A stretch of DNA of 64,000 nt from Clostridia bacterium (GCA_017473085.1 JAFUNF010000021.1:1-64000), one strand, 5' to 3'; numbered from the stretch's first letter, positions 44,833 through 53,574 are shown. Numbers and translations: made by a program. The notes: generated by a model from the sequence alone, not told the origin.

Positions 44833-45552
44833 ATGGAGAACATCACACGTGAAAATTTATACAAGCAGTTCTTCGACACAACAGTAGGCCGTTTTTACAC
44901 AGAGGAGCAATCCTTTAAGCTTTTGAGATTGTTTGCACTCGAGAGTGGACTCAAAGAGGGTAGCGACGAATACAACACAGTAGTTAATACTATAAAGGCA
45001 ATTGATAAAGCAAACATCAAAAGCCTTATCGAGAGCAAAAATTTTGATTTGCTCTGTATCATCAATGCTCCATCTGCTGAAATGCGTCTTGCTGCAAGTG
45101 CTCTTGCACAATGCTACAAGTCAAGAGCAGAAAACGAGGTATCAAGCTATGCAAGTGATTTGGAGTGGCGTGTAAGCGTTTATAGAAACATTAACTCCAA
45201 CGAGGCAAAGCTTGAAGCTGCGTACATAGAGTATGCAAGCGGTAATACCTCTGAGGCAATAGAGGCTTTCAAGAGCCTTCTTGGTTCAGGTAGCTTGACT
45301 GCACTTAGTCACTTGGCAATCATCAGCTACGACATAGGCAAGTACGCTGATGCATATCGTTACTTTAGTATGATTCACAAGATTTACACTGGTGAGCTTC
45401 ATATGCCCAGCGTAAAGTGGGTTGAGGAGCTTAAAAATTATTCAGCACTATTTTTGACACAGGAAACCATTTCAAAGCTTGACGATGAGATAAAGAGCGA
45501 AAAGCCCTTCTTATCAAGAGCAAGCAACAGAATCGGTGGCTTTACAAGATAA
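44833..45552 (+). CDS. Helical TPR-like protein of unknown function
   Basis: 239 residues after GAAAGAGAGGAAATCAAA. No signal peptide or membrane segment. It is mainly helical. The second half contains TPR-like pairs (NTSEAIEAFKSLLGSGSLTA, DIGKYADAYRYFSMIHKIYT). It ends basic (SRASNRIGGFTR). No family was recognised. It lies 112 bp upstream of the orphan VirD4-like ATPase, which has its own promoter, so a partnership is possible but unproven. Confidence 0.65.
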   Translation: MENITRENLYKQFFDTTVGRFYTEEQSFKLLRLFALESGLKEGSDEYNTVVNTIKAIDKANIKSLIESKNFDLLCIINAPSAEMRLAASALAQCYKSRAENEVSSYASDLEWRVSVYRNINSNEAKLEAAYIEYASGNTSEAIEAFKSLLGSGSLTALSHLAIISYDIGKYADAYRYFSMIHKIYTGELHMPSVKWVEELKNYSALFLTQETISKLDDEIKSEKPFLSRASNRIGGFTR

Positions 45553-45563
45553 GGCAAGGTAGC

Positions 45564-45600
45564 TTGAGCCTAAGATTAAGCTTGATAGTCTTAGGCTTTA
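45564..45600 (+). terminator. Hairpin after the TPR-like gene
   Basis: GAGCCTAAGA...TCTTAGGC with a TTTAGCTC tail; a possible weak terminator. Confidence 0.5.
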
Positions 45601-45617
45601 GCTCATCATTAAAAAAA

Positions 45618-45645
45618 TTAGACATACGTAATAAATATATATAAT
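45618..45645 (+). promoter_or_regulatory. Promoter of the VirD4-like gene
   Basis: TTAGAC at 45618-45623 and TATAAT at 45640-45645, 16-bp spacer; followed by AAAGGAAGGAAAAGGTT and ATG at 45665. Confidence 0.6.
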
Positions 45646-45664
45646 AGAAAGGAAGGAAAAGGTT

Positions 45665-47365
45665 ATGGATTTCACAACATCGATAAATGATACCTTGAAC
45701 AAGGAAAACAAACAGTACTATGAAGCTTCTAAGTGCGTTGAATGTGCTCCAGGTATGGATTTCAAGCTTGGTAAATGGACAAAGCTTGATGAAATAGAGA
45801 ATATGGAAGAGGTATGCCTACCAATCTTCTACGACCATGTGCAGGAAAAGGCTCTTATGATACCACTTTCTCACTGTATGCTTACAGGTAGTACAGGTAC
45901 AGGTAAGTCCGAGGTAATTGTAAAGAACATTCTTTCAATCATGTCAAGATATAGCGATGACAAAAAGCCATCATTTATGGTAACAGACTTGAAGGGCGAC
46001 ATTTCTGAGCAGTTAGGCGAAAAGCTCCAAAGGCGTGGCTATAACGTAGCAGTTTTAGATATGCGTAACTCCTTTAGCTCAGCAAGATATAACTTCCTGA
46101 CTCAAATATACGACGATTATCAGGAGGCTATGAAGATAAAGAAGGATTTGGCAAGCAACAGAATCTCTTCTATCTTTGATGGCGTTAAGTATGAATCTGT
46201 AAAGGTTGCGCGTTCAAGAGCAACTATTAAGTACCTAACACTATTAGAGGGCGTTGAAAGAGCTGTAAATGAGCTTGCTATCATAATGGTACCATCTGAT
46301 GACCCTAAGAACAAGTCCTGGGCAGATGGCGCAAGAACAATGTGCGAGGCTATTATGAGAACAATGCTTTTCGACTCCGAGGACTCAAGACTTGGAATGA
46401 CAAGAGATAAGTTCACGGTTGCGAATATAGCAAGAATTTCCTTCTCCACAGACGAAACCTGCTCAAAGATTATCTCTTGGATGGAAAGAGTAGAGGATTC
46501 TATCCTTTGCGTAAAGAGTGCACTTTCAGGTAACTATCGTCTTTCTGCGAAAACCACAAGAGATGGTTATGTCAGCACATTGAACACCCAGCTTGCACAC
46601 TATGCTGCTGTATCAATCGCTGCACTTACAGAAACTGCCGACGACATCGACCTAAGAAAGATAGCAGAAAGTGACAAGCCATACGCAATCTTTATTATCA
46701 CAGATGACCGTCAGGTTACAACAAACAACATCTGTATGATGTTTATGAATAACCTGATTAACGAGCTTACAAAGGCGGCAGACTCAAGACCTGAGCACTG
46801 CTTACCAAGAGACTTTATCATATTAGCAGACGAGTTTGCTAATATGCCAGCACTACCAAATATTGCTAACAAGATAACAACTCTTCGTTCAAGAAAAATT
46901 TGGATGATGATGGCTATTCAGTCTAACCAACAGCTTGATATGGTTTATGGTACTAACCAAATGGAGATTCTTAAGGATAACTGCGACCTTCAAATATTCA
47001 TTGGCTGTAACAATGACAAGACCAAGGAGGAATTTGCTAAGTCAATGGGCGAAAGAATTGGCGCAATTACATCCTTCTCAATTCAAAATGATGGTTCGAT
47101 TTCTGCTGCAAAGCAGTCACAAAACGTGCCTGTTGTAAGAAAGAGTGACTTGGACGACCTAAAGCTTGGCGAGTTCTACGTAAGACTTCGTAAGGGCGAT
47201 AATATGAAGAGTCGCATGACTCCATATTTCGAGCAAAGAGTAGGCGAGGAAAAGCTTGCACCAGTAACGATTGTTCGTGAGTTTGACCCAGATGCAAATC
47301 ACTACAATCTGGCAAGCGTGCTAAGAATTTTAAGACCAAAGTCAAGAAGTGAATGGTTTGACTAA
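45665..47365 (+). CDS. Soluble VirD4/TraG-like ATPase
   Basis: 566 residues. ATPase of the type IV coupling protein group: Walker A LTGSTGTGKSEVIVKN (~residues 73-88), Walker B RDFIILADEFANMPALP, and the following SRKIWMMMAIQSNQQLDMVYG segment typical of TraG/VirD4 sensors. Coupling proteins normally have N-terminal membrane helices; none are seen here, so it should be cytoplasmic. No relaxase or mating-channel gene is near. It may be a domesticated DNA or protein pump motor, or act with the TPR-like protein upstream. Family call is good; role is unknown. Confidence 0.8.
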   Translation: MDFTTSINDTLNKENKQYYEASKCVECAPGMDFKLGKWTKLDEIENMEEVCLPIFYDHVQEKALMIPLSHCMLTGSTGTGKSEVIVKNILSIMSRYSDDKKPSFMVTDLKGDISEQLGEKLQRRGYNVAVLDMRNSFSSARYNFLTQIYDDYQEAMKIKKDLASNRISSIFDGVKYESVKVARSRATIKYLTLLEGVERAVNELAIIMVPSDDPKNKSWADGARTMCEAIMRTMLFDSEDSRLGMTRDKFTVANIARISFSTDETCSKIISWMERVEDSILCVKSALSGNYRLSAKTTRDGYVSTLNTQLAHYAAVSIAALTETADDIDLRKIAESDKPYAIFIITDDRQVTTNNICMMFMNNLINELTKAADSRPEHCLPRDFIILADEFANMPALPNIANKITTLRSRKIWMMMAIQSNQQLDMVYGTNQMEILKDNCDLQIFIGCNNDKTKEEFAKSMGERIGAITSFSIQNDGSISAAKQSQNVPVVRKSDLDDLKLGEFYVRLRKGDNMKSRMTPYFEQRVGEEKLAPVTIVREFDPDANHYNLASVLRILRPKSRSEWFD

Positions 47366-47369
47366 TCAA

Positions 47370-47400
47370 TAAAGCCACACATTGTGTGGCTTTATCCTTT
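47370..47400 (+). terminator. Terminator after the VirD4-like gene
   Basis: AAAGCCACAC-att-GTGTGGCTTT with a T-rich tail. Confidence 0.75.
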
Positions 47401-47415
47401 AAAGGAGAAATAATT

Positions 47416-48096
47416 ATGATAAGAGTAACAGGAGACACCCACGGGGAACAGCTTAGATTTTTTGAAGAGAATATGCAAGGAGAGCATTCTTGGACCAAGG
47501 ACGACTATCTTATGATATGTGGTGACTTCGGCTTTGTGTTTCGAGATACACCCTATGAAAGAGTTTTTCTTGACAAGCTTGAGGAAAAGCCATATACAAT
47601 TTGCTTTGTAGACGGCAATCACGAAAATTTTCCTGCTATCTATTCCTATCCAAGAGAAAAATGGAATGGTGGCTACGTGCATAGAATAAGAAAAAATATA
47701 GTTCATCTTATGCGTGGACAGGTTTTCACAATAGAGGGCAAAACCTTCTTTACAATGGGTGGTGGATATAGTCGTGACCGAATGTATAGGACGGCTGGAG
47801 TTTCTTGGTGGCCACAGGAAATGCCAAATAACGACGAGTATCGAGAGGCTACTCAAAATCTTAAGGAGGTAGGCAATAAGGTTGACTACATTCTTTCTCA
47901 TACAGCACCAAGAGAGGTAATACACAAAATGGGAAAGCTCTGCGATGACCACGAGGTTGAGCTAAATGGATTTTTCGACTGGGTAATGTATGAAATAGAT
48001 TTTAAGAAGTGGTACTTTGGACATTGGCATACTGATAGTGGGATTGCAGGTGGCAAGTTCCGTGCAGTTTGGTACGATGTTTGCGATATTGAATAA
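47416..48096 (+). CDS. Calcineurin-like metallophosphoesterase
   Basis: Start at 47416 (MIRVTGDTHGEQ) after TAAAGGAGAAATAATT; 226 residues. The metal-binding motifs are all present in order: GDTHG, GDFGFVF, GNHENF, SHTAP and GHWH. It hydrolyses a phosphoester with a two-metal centre; the substrate is not evident. Neighbours give no pathway clue. It is probably a single-gene unit read from upstream. Confidence 0.9.
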   Translation: MIRVTGDTHGEQLRFFEENMQGEHSWTKDDYLMICGDFGFVFRDTPYERVFLDKLEEKPYTICFVDGNHENFPAIYSYPREKWNGGYVHRIRKNIVHLMRGQVFTIEGKTFFTMGGGYSRDRMYRTAGVSWWPQEMPNNDEYREATQNLKEVGNKVDYILSHTAPREVIHKMGKLCDDHEVELNGFFDWVMYEIDFKKWYFGHWHTDSGIAGGKFRAVWYDVCDIE

Positions 48097-48103
48097 AATA
48101 CTG

Positions 48104-48171
48104 TTGAAAAAATAACAACACTGTGATATAATAGTGTTGTGGGAAAAATCACCCTACGGGGTGATTTTTCT
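48104..48171 (+). promoter_or_regulatory. Promoter with overlapping palindrome and immediate terminator-like hairpin
   Basis: TTGAAA at 48104-48109 and TATAAT at 48127-48132, 17-bp spacer, TGA extension. The inverted repeat ACAACACT-gtgatataat-AGTGTTGT encloses the -10. Only a few bases after the expected start lies AAAAATCACC-ctac-GGGGTGATTTTT (48144-48169), a terminator-like hairpin. The next gene starts at 48266 after AATAAGGAGATTTTT. Confidence 0.65.
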
Positions 48172-48265
48172 GTTAAAGACTAAAAGCTCGATACAGTGTC
48201 TGAATTTTAGGGTAGCTTAAAATAAAAAAGCCGACCAAGTGTCGAATTTTAATAAGGAGATTTTT

Positions 48266-49024
48266 ATGGAAGATAAAGAGAAAAATCAGCCTAATGAGTC
48301 TAATATTGCAAGGCGAGAAAGACTTCTTGGCACAGATATGACCGATAAAATTCACGACGAGGATGCAGAAATTACAAAGGGAAATTTTTTCGGCAATTTG
48401 TGGTATAAATACAAGTGGGTGATTATAATCGCATCTGTATTTTTGCTTGTGGCAATTGTGGGAATTGTGTCAGCGCTAAACCAAAAAAAGTACGATATGG
48501 AGCTTTCCTATTTTGGACCTGTTTATGTAAACAACGCACTCCATAATGATATACAAGTAACACTTGACCAGTTAGTAAAGGACTATAATGGTGACGGAGA
48601 GATTAGAGTTAATTTTACCTTTACCACCTATCAGGGTCAAGAGGGCATTGAAAATATTCCTGAAAATCAAGAGTTTTATAATCAAATACTAACCCTTGAG
48701 GCTAATACAAGAGCCCTTGAATCTATGAATAGTCAAATAAACAGTGGACATATTTCCTTTTACATTATGGACAAGTCCATTTATGAAATGTATAAGGGTC
48801 ACTTCATTACTGCTGAGGAAATCTTAGGCTATAAGTTAGATGATAGTATGATGTATGATTCTCGTGCAGTATTGCTTGAGAAAACTATGCTTGACGAAAG
48901 GTATCCAGCCCTTGCACCAATTTGCAAGGATACAGTAATTTGTGTTCAAAAAATTTACACCACAAGCGAGGAAAAGCTTGCAAGTGCTAAAGAGCTTTTT
49001 AAGACAATTGTTGAATTAGAATAA
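48266..49024 (+). CDS. Single-pass membrane protein of unknown function
   Basis: Start at 48266 (MEDKEKNQPNESN) after ATAAGGAGATTTTT; the in-frame GTG at 48239 lacks a site. 252 residues. A charged cytoplasmic part of ~45 residues, one membrane helix (VIIIASVFLLVAIVGIVSAL), and an outside domain of ~180 residues with alternating beta and helix (KKYDMELSYFGPVYVNN, TLDQLVKDYNGDGEIRVN). A D-x-N-G-D-G-E stretch resembles a calcium loop. The domain looks somewhat like extracellular solute-binding lobes but I could not assign it. Confidence 0.65.
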   Translation: MEDKEKNQPNESNIARRERLLGTDMTDKIHDEDAEITKGNFFGNLWYKYKWVIIIASVFLLVAIVGIVSALNQKKYDMELSYFGPVYVNNALHNDIQVTLDQLVKDYNGDGEIRVNFTFTTYQGQEGIENIPENQEFYNQILTLEANTRALESMNSQINSGHISFYIMDKSIYEMYKGHFITAEEILGYKLDDSMMYDSRAVLLEKTMLDERYPALAPICKDTVICVQKIYTTSEEKLASAKELFKTIVELE

Positions 49025-49061
49025 AAGCAAAAGGACGAGGCTTCTCGTCCTTTTGCTTTTA
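49022..49061. terminator. Bidirectional terminator
   Basis: AAAGCAAAAGGACGAG-gctt-CTCGTCCTTTTGCTTT between convergent genes. Confidence 0.9.
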
Positions 49062-50282
49062 ATCAAAATAGCTTTTGTATTCAATATGTAAATTGCTATC
49101 TGGGAAAAGGTGATGGTGTAAATCTACAAAGTAGTCGTCGGTCATGCTGGCTATGTAGTCAACCACAATCTGATTTTTCTCCTCGTTTTCATAAGGTGCT
49201 TCTCTTTCATAAGGGGAGTTTGTTATGTAGCTTATGTGATGAGAGAAAATAGGGGAGTCAACATTACCGCACTCAAGGTCTGAAAGAAGTCTTTCATAAA
49301 CATTTTTCATCATAACCTTAACTGTGCTATCAAGAAGTGCTTGATTTTTTGGGCAAAGATAAATTAGCCTGTAATTTTCATCCTTAGCAGTTTTTAGTGC
49401 ATCAAAATGCTTTTGGTCAAGCTTAATGTAGCCCTCGCCATAGCTGTTTTGAATAATGTTTACCATAAGGTTGTTTATAATTTCTGCGTTTTCAACTCCA
49501 ATAGCAGTTTCAGAAAACATACCAATGTCAAGGTCTCTTGCCCTTTTCGCATCCTGTCTGTCCTTGCCAAGATAAGCGATTATATCGGAAATACGCATAA
49601 CACAGCCCTCAAGAGTAGACGGAACTAATCGTCTTACGTTTGTCTTGTCAATATAGCAGGACTCAATTTGCTTGTCGAATTCGTCAAAGCTAACAAGTGC
49701 TTGTGGCTTGTATTCCTTAAGCTCAAGCTCGCCATCGTGGCTTGCGATTCCACTAAGAGTTTGAAGGCTAATATTCAAGGGGTAAATTTTATCGAGCACA
49801 CGCACAGAGTGAATATTGTGAGAAAAGTGCCTTTTTGTGTGCGAATAGTAAATTTCATCAAGGTATCTTTCTCCTGCATGACCAAAGGGGGTGTGACCTA
49901 TATCGTGACCTAAGGCGATAGCCTCGATTAAATCTAAGTTGAGATTTAAGCACTTACCAATGGTCCTTGCAATTCTTGAAACTAATTGAACGTGCAGAGC
50001 ACGTCTTGTAATATCGTCATTTTTATAGAAGGAAAAAACCTGTGTCTTGTCGCTGTATCTGTTGTAATAGGGACAATGAAGAATTTTATCTATATCTCTG
50101 ATGTAGGGGGTGCGAACAACGTTTGCAACGTCAGAGGAGCGAGGGTGCCTTCTTATAGCGTCCTTATCCTTAGTGGCAAAGCTTACAAAGGTACTACTTT
50201 CCTTTTCGTTAATAATTCGTTGATTTAATTCAGGGGTTAGCGTTTCGTAGCTTAACCTTCTTTTTGATTTAAGCTCTTTCAT
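49059..50282 (-). CDS. dGTPase-like HD-domain phosphohydrolase
   Basis: Start at 50282 (MKELKSKRRLS) with AAGGAG 7 bp upstream; a GTG at 50288 overlaps that site. 407 residues. Family marks: the N-terminal RHPRSSDVANVVRTPYIRDI and YYNRYSDKTQVF segments, then RRALHVQLVSRIARTI and the HD motif IALGHDIGHTPFGHAGE. Proteins of this family hydrolyse dGTP or other dNTPs to the nucleoside and triphosphate, and affect dNTP pools and sometimes phage resistance. Substrate specificity is not deducible here. Confidence 0.88.
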   Translation of the reverse strand: MKELKSKRRLSYETLTPELNQRIINEKESSTFVSFATKDKDAIRRHPRSSDVANVVRTPYIRDIDKILHCPYYNRYSDKTQVFSFYKNDDITRRALHVQLVSRIARTIGKCLNLNLDLIEAIALGHDIGHTPFGHAGERYLDEIYYSHTKRHFSHNIHSVRVLDKIYPLNISLQTLSGIASHDGELELKEYKPQALVSFDEFDKQIESCYIDKTNVRRLVPSTLEGCVMRISDIIAYLGKDRQDAKRARDLDIGMFSETAIGVENAEIINNLMVNIIQNSYGEGYIKLDQKHFDALKTAKDENYRLIYLCPKNQALLDSTVKVMMKNVYERLLSDLECGNVDSPIFSHHISYITNSPYEREAPYENEEKNQIVVDYIASMTDDYFVDLHHHLFPDSNLHIEYKSYFD

Positions 50283-50304
50283 AAGCACGCTCCTTTCTTA
50301 TATA

Positions 50305-50333
50305 ATTGTACCATAGAAGAAAAACAAATTCAA
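50305..50333 (-). promoter_or_regulatory. Promoter of the dGTPase-like gene
   Basis: Minus strand TTGAAT (50328-50333) and TACAAT (50305-50310) with a 17-bp spacer. Confidence 0.7.
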
Positions 50334-50394
50334 CTGTTAATTTGCATTAATATATGAACACTTTTACATCTGAACATATTATGCTACGAAAGAA

Positions 50395-50430
50395 AAGCCC
50401 GCTATTATAAATAAAAGCGAGCTTATTTTT
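50395..50430 (-). terminator. Terminator of the TVP38-like gene
   Basis: On the minus strand AAGCTCGCT...AGCGGGCTT followed by TTCTTT. Confidence 0.5.
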
Positions 50431-51142
50431 TCTTTTTCAGCTTACTTGCTAACTTATCTAAAAAATCATTAATTTGGCTTGAATACCTCATACCAAGCAC
50501 AAGACCAATCAAGGCAAGCACGACTAATGCGACGATTATCAATATTCCCCACCAGGTGTACGGAATTATCTCGCCTGACATAAAAAGAAGGGTAGCTCCT
50601 ACCGAGGTAGCTCTTGTGAAAAATTGTATAATTGTAAAGGTAAGAGGTGGAGTTTTTACCATACCTGCAACGGAGCACAAAAGGTCGTCAGGAAAGAAGG
50701 GGAGGAGAAAGGCAAAGAATAGTGCAATATTTTCCTTACCCTTAAGTCTCTTTAACCAAGCGTCAACCTTTTTAGGGTCGCCAGCAACCCAGTTTAAATA
50801 GGGTCTGCCTAATGTCCAACCTAAGAAATATGCAAAATAAGAGCCTAACAAAAGTCCAATGTAGGAATACAAAAAGGACACCCAAGGACCAAAAAGATAA
50901 CTACCTGCTAAGACTGTAACTGTTGAGGGTATTGGAATAATAGTAACCTGTAAAAAGGTTGCTAAAATAAAAATCAAGGGGGCAAGTGCCCCCTTTTCAT
51001 TAATGTATTCCTGTAATTGCTCCCTTGTAATGTTAGTTAGTCCAAGATGCTTAAATAGAAAATACAAAAGAAGCACCAACAAGCCAATACCGAAAAGAGA
51101 GGCAACAAGCCTGATTAACATTTGCTTGTTTTCTTTTTTCAT
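50423..51142 (-). CDS. TVP38/TMEM64 (SNARE-associated, DedA-like) membrane protein
   Basis: 239 residues. About six membrane segments. The signature GPWVSFLYSYIGLLLGSYFA, YFLGWTLGRPYLNWVAG and the LLPFFPDDLLCSVAGM loop match the TVP38/DedA fold, which contains re-entrant helices and acidic/arginine residues. Related proteins are lipid scramblases or carrier flippases. The last ~10 residues are a lysine cluster. RBS AAAGGAAATATT lies upstream. It starts ~35 bp from a glycosidase remnant on the same strand. Confidence 0.85.
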   Translation of the reverse strand: MKKENKQMLIRLVASLFGIGLLVLLLYFLFKHLGLTNITREQLQEYINEKGALAPLIFILATFLQVTIIPIPSTVTVLAGSYLFGPWVSFLYSYIGLLLGSYFAYFLGWTLGRPYLNWVAGDPKKVDAWLKRLKGKENIALFFAFLLPFFPDDLLCSVAGMVKTPPLTFTIIQFFTRATSVGATLLFMSGEIIPYTWWGILIIVALVVLALIGLVLGMRYSSQINDFLDKLASKLKKKK

Positions 51143-51177
51143 AATATTTCCTTTGTTTTATTATATGTGGATATAGA

Positions 51178-51621
51178 TTAAAAATCCTCGCCTAAAAGTG
51201 CTTTCAATAGTCTTTGTGACAAAATTTGTCTTGTGTCATCGTCAACTAAGCTAAAGCGGTTACCATCGTTTGGAGTGCTAAGATAATTCCAAACAGAGTA
51301 GGGCACGTCATTTTCCTTTAAAAGAGTAATTACGTCACCCATCCAATTTTCACGGCTTTCAATATCAGCGTGACGAATGGTGCCAAACTCTCCACACCAT
51401 AAAATTTTATCAGGGTGCTTTTTCTTAAATTCACTAACAGGCTTCATAATTTCACGCATATACTCAATGTCCATACGAGTGTAATTAGGATAGGCATTAT
51501 TATTGTTTCCTCCAATTGTAATTTTAAGTCGCCACTCATCTGGCAAAACGTTAAATCTTTTGTAGTTAGTAAGCCAACCACCAATGCCCATACCTCGTTT
51601 AAATCTACTAAAGATATTCAT
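51178..51621 (-). pseudogene. GH5 cellulase remnant with internal deletion
   Basis: 147 residues after GGGGGTATACT. The first ~20 residues (SRFKRGMGIGGWLTNYKRF) are the conserved start of GH5 glycosidases. The rest (KILWCGEFGTIRHADIESR, then VPYSVWNYLSTPNDGNRFSL) is the end of the barrel, including the nucleophile Glu of the GEFG motif. The middle of the barrel, normally some 150-200 residues with the acid/base N-E motif, is missing without breaking the frame. The product is unlikely to fold as a glycosidase. It still has a good start signal, so it may be expressed. It is best read as a deletion relic of a glycan-degrading gene. Confidence 0.75.
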
Positions 51622-51679
51622 AGTATACCCCCGTATTGAATCTAAATAGAGTATAGCATAAAAAAAGAAGCATGTAAAG

Positions 51680-51714
51680 AAAAAAATAAATAGGGTACCG
51701 AGGTACCCTACCTA
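51680..51714 (-). terminator. Terminator of the DUF898-like gene
   Basis: Minus strand GTAGGGTACC-tc-GGTACCCTA followed by TTTATTTTTTT. Confidence 0.85.
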
Positions 51715-51728
51715 TTTTGCTATGTTAA

Positions 51729-52043
51729 TTATTCAGCATCTGCAAAGTGTGTGTGAGAAGCTGTCCAAGCTTGAATCTTAACTGGGAGCCATAGACCGTA
51801 AATACCTAAAGTGATAAATGTGAGCAAGAACCACTTAATGTAGCTACCGAAAAGCTGAAGACCAGTACCATCAAACTTAAGTTGCTTGCCATCTACGTAT
51901 GTGTGCTTTGCAATCCAGCTTTGTTGATAGCAAAGAGCCCATGGAAGAGCAATACCAAATGTGATACCACAAATCAATCCAACTACGATTGATACTCCAA
52001 GATAACCAAGCATTGTACCTGTGAACTTTGAGTTGTTTTCCAT
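51729..52043 (-). CDS. Small membrane protein, DUF898-like
   Basis: Start at 52043 (MENNSKFTGTMLG) with GGAG 8 bp upstream; the ATG at 52061 lacks a site. 104 residues. Two hydrophobic segments (YLGVSIVVGLICGITFGIAL and YIKWFLLTFITLGIYGLWLP). The sequences PWALCYQQSWIAKHTYVDGK and KFDGTG with KIQAWTASHTHF match the DUF898/YjgN group of unknown function, here only one repeat unit long. It is a single-gene unit with a strong terminator. Confidence 0.75.
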   Translation of the reverse strand: MENNSKFTGTMLGYLGVSIVVGLICGITFGIALPWALCYQQSWIAKHTYVDGKQLKFDGTGLQLFGSYIKWFLLTFITLGIYGLWLPVKIQAWTASHTHFADAE

Positions 52044-52204
52044 TGTCGAATCTCCTTTCAAAATTTGCCCTACTAGGACAAATTAATTATATCACTAAGG
52101 GTTTACTTTGTCAACTCTATTTTGATAATATGTTGTAATTTAAGAATAAACAAGATGGGAAAATTGTCAAAAATCCATAAAAAACAGAGAATTACAAATT
52201 ATAA

Positions 52205-52960
52205 TTAAGCTCTTTCCCAGCCACTACAACCATCGTCAAAGTCCATTGTTGAAAGCATTTCTGCATTCTTTTCAGGATTTGATAGGTCAAGGGGGTAGTC
52301 GGTATCGTTGTAAACACAATGCCAGCTCCAGCCCACTGGATTTTCAAAGGTTACCCTTTTAAGACCATAACAGCCTCTGAAGGCTAAGGGACCAATTCGA
52401 GTAACACCAGCAGGAATTGTAATATCAACTAATTCATAGCAATGCTCAAAGGCATCCTCGTCAATCTCCGTTGCTTTTTTTGAAACAGGGAAGACCTTTA
52501 AGGACTCACAGCCACTAAAAACACCCTCGCTAATACAATCAATGGAGTTTATTTTTTCAAGAGCTTTACACTCATAAAAGGCAAAAGGTCCGATAAAGCA
52601 ATCCCCAACATGTGCAGTCACAAGAGAGCTACAACCACAGAAGGCACCTCTGCCGATTGAGGACACGTAACTAGGAATATCAATTGATTTAAGAGAGGTA
52701 CAATAGTTAAATGCATATTCGCCTATTTCAAACATAGTAAAATCGTCACAGGTGTAGTAATCCTCGTCGTTTGGAAAGGTAACTGATTCAAGCGACTTGC
52801 AATCCTTGAAGGCTTGCTCCTCAATTCCAACTACTAAGCGACCCTCAACCAATAGGGGAATTTCCACACTGGTCGCGTCCTTTTCACAGTCAACGATAAC
52901 ACAGGTGTTTTCAAATTTATCGGGTGTTAGCGTTAATTTACCATATACAATATCTTCCAT
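52205..52960 (-). CDS. Cytoplasmic LRR_5 protein
   Basis: 251 residues after AAAAAAGGAGCTAGATT. No signal peptide. After an N-terminal beta segment (KLTPDKFENTCVIVDCEKDA), residues ~35-225 are LRR_5 repeats (QAFKDCKSLESVTFP, YAFNYCTSLKSIDIP, GAFCGCSSLVTAHVG, DAFEHCYELVDITIPAGV). The last ~25 residues are acidic. It is the only LRR gene of the second half of the window and is not next to a MoxR/VWA unit. Role unknown; protein-protein recognition is likely. Confidence 0.82.
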   Translation of the reverse strand: MEDIVYGKLTLTPDKFENTCVIVDCEKDATSVEIPLLVEGRLVVGIEEQAFKDCKSLESVTFPNDEDYYTCDDFTMFEIGEYAFNYCTSLKSIDIPSYVSSIGRGAFCGCSSLVTAHVGDCFIGPFAFYECKALEKINSIDCISEGVFSGCESLKVFPVSKKATEIDEDAFEHCYELVDITIPAGVTRIGPLAFRGCYGLKRVTFENPVGWSWHCVYNDTDYPLDLSNPEKNAEMLSTMDFDDGCSGWERA

Positions 52961-53066
52961 AATCTAGCTCCTTTTTTGAGTATATATTCATTCTATCACA
53001 TTTTTAGTGTTCTTGTAAAGTGAAAAATGTAAAAACCACTAAAAAACACACACGTCCACGGCAATT

Positions 53067-53480
53067 TTACTCCTCAACAAGGTAATTTTTAATAATTTCG
53101 TCATACTGAGGAAAGCTCTTTGCCAGTGAGGTGGGCTTGCCATTTGAATTTAAAAAGCAATGAAAGCTCTTGCCTGTGAAAACTAACTCGTCGTTTTGGT
53201 TATACATAGTGTAAGAAAAGGACAGCCTTACTCGCTTATATTCAATAACCTGAACGCAAATTCTAACACAGTCCCCGAAGGTTGTAGGCTTTTTATATTG
53301 ACACTCCACCCCAATAACAGGAGAAATAATGCCCTCTGTCTCTAACTTTTCGTAGCCACAGCCAATTTGCTCCAAAAAATCGACACGTGCCTCCTCCATT
53401 AGCCTTATGTAGTTAGAATGGTGGGTAACTCCCATTTTGTCCGTTTCATAGTAATTTATCTTGCGTACATAGTCCTTCAT
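53067..53480 (-). CDS. YbgC/4-hydroxybenzoyl-CoA-type acyl-CoA thioesterase
   Basis: 137 residues after GGAGGGATTTAAT. Hot-dog fold thioesterase: RKINYYETDKMGVTHHSNYI is the family's first strand and active-site loop (usually Y-x-D-T-D-x-x-G-x-V-x-H), followed by RLMEEARVDFLEQIG. The usual catalytic Asp position appears as the D of ETDKMG. It hydrolyses acyl-CoA or acyl-ACP to the free acid. No Tol-Pal genes are nearby, as expected for a Gram-positive. Confidence 0.88.
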   Translation of the reverse strand: MKDYVRKINYYETDKMGVTHHSNYIRLMEEARVDFLEQIGCGYEKLETEGIISPVIGVECQYKKPTTFGDCVRICVQVIEYKRVRLSFSYTMYNQNDELVFTGKSFHCFLNSNGKPTSLAKSFPQYDEIIKNYLVEE

Positions 53481-53540
53481 ATTAAATCCCTCCGTAAATA
53501 GCTTAGTGATATTGTATCACAGGGTTGTTCAAAATTCAAC

Positions 53541-53574
53541 AAAAAACAAAGAGGCAGTGTGCCTCTTTGTGAAA
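53541..53574 (-). terminator. Terminator of the flavin reductase gene
   Basis: Minus strand ACAAAGAGGCA-cac-TGCCTCTTTGT followed by TTTTTG. Confidence 0.85.

Noticed and set aside
45665..47365. Integrative conjugative element
   Set aside because: Only a coupling-protein-like ATPase without membrane part; no relaxase, VirB4, integrase or attachment repeats around it.
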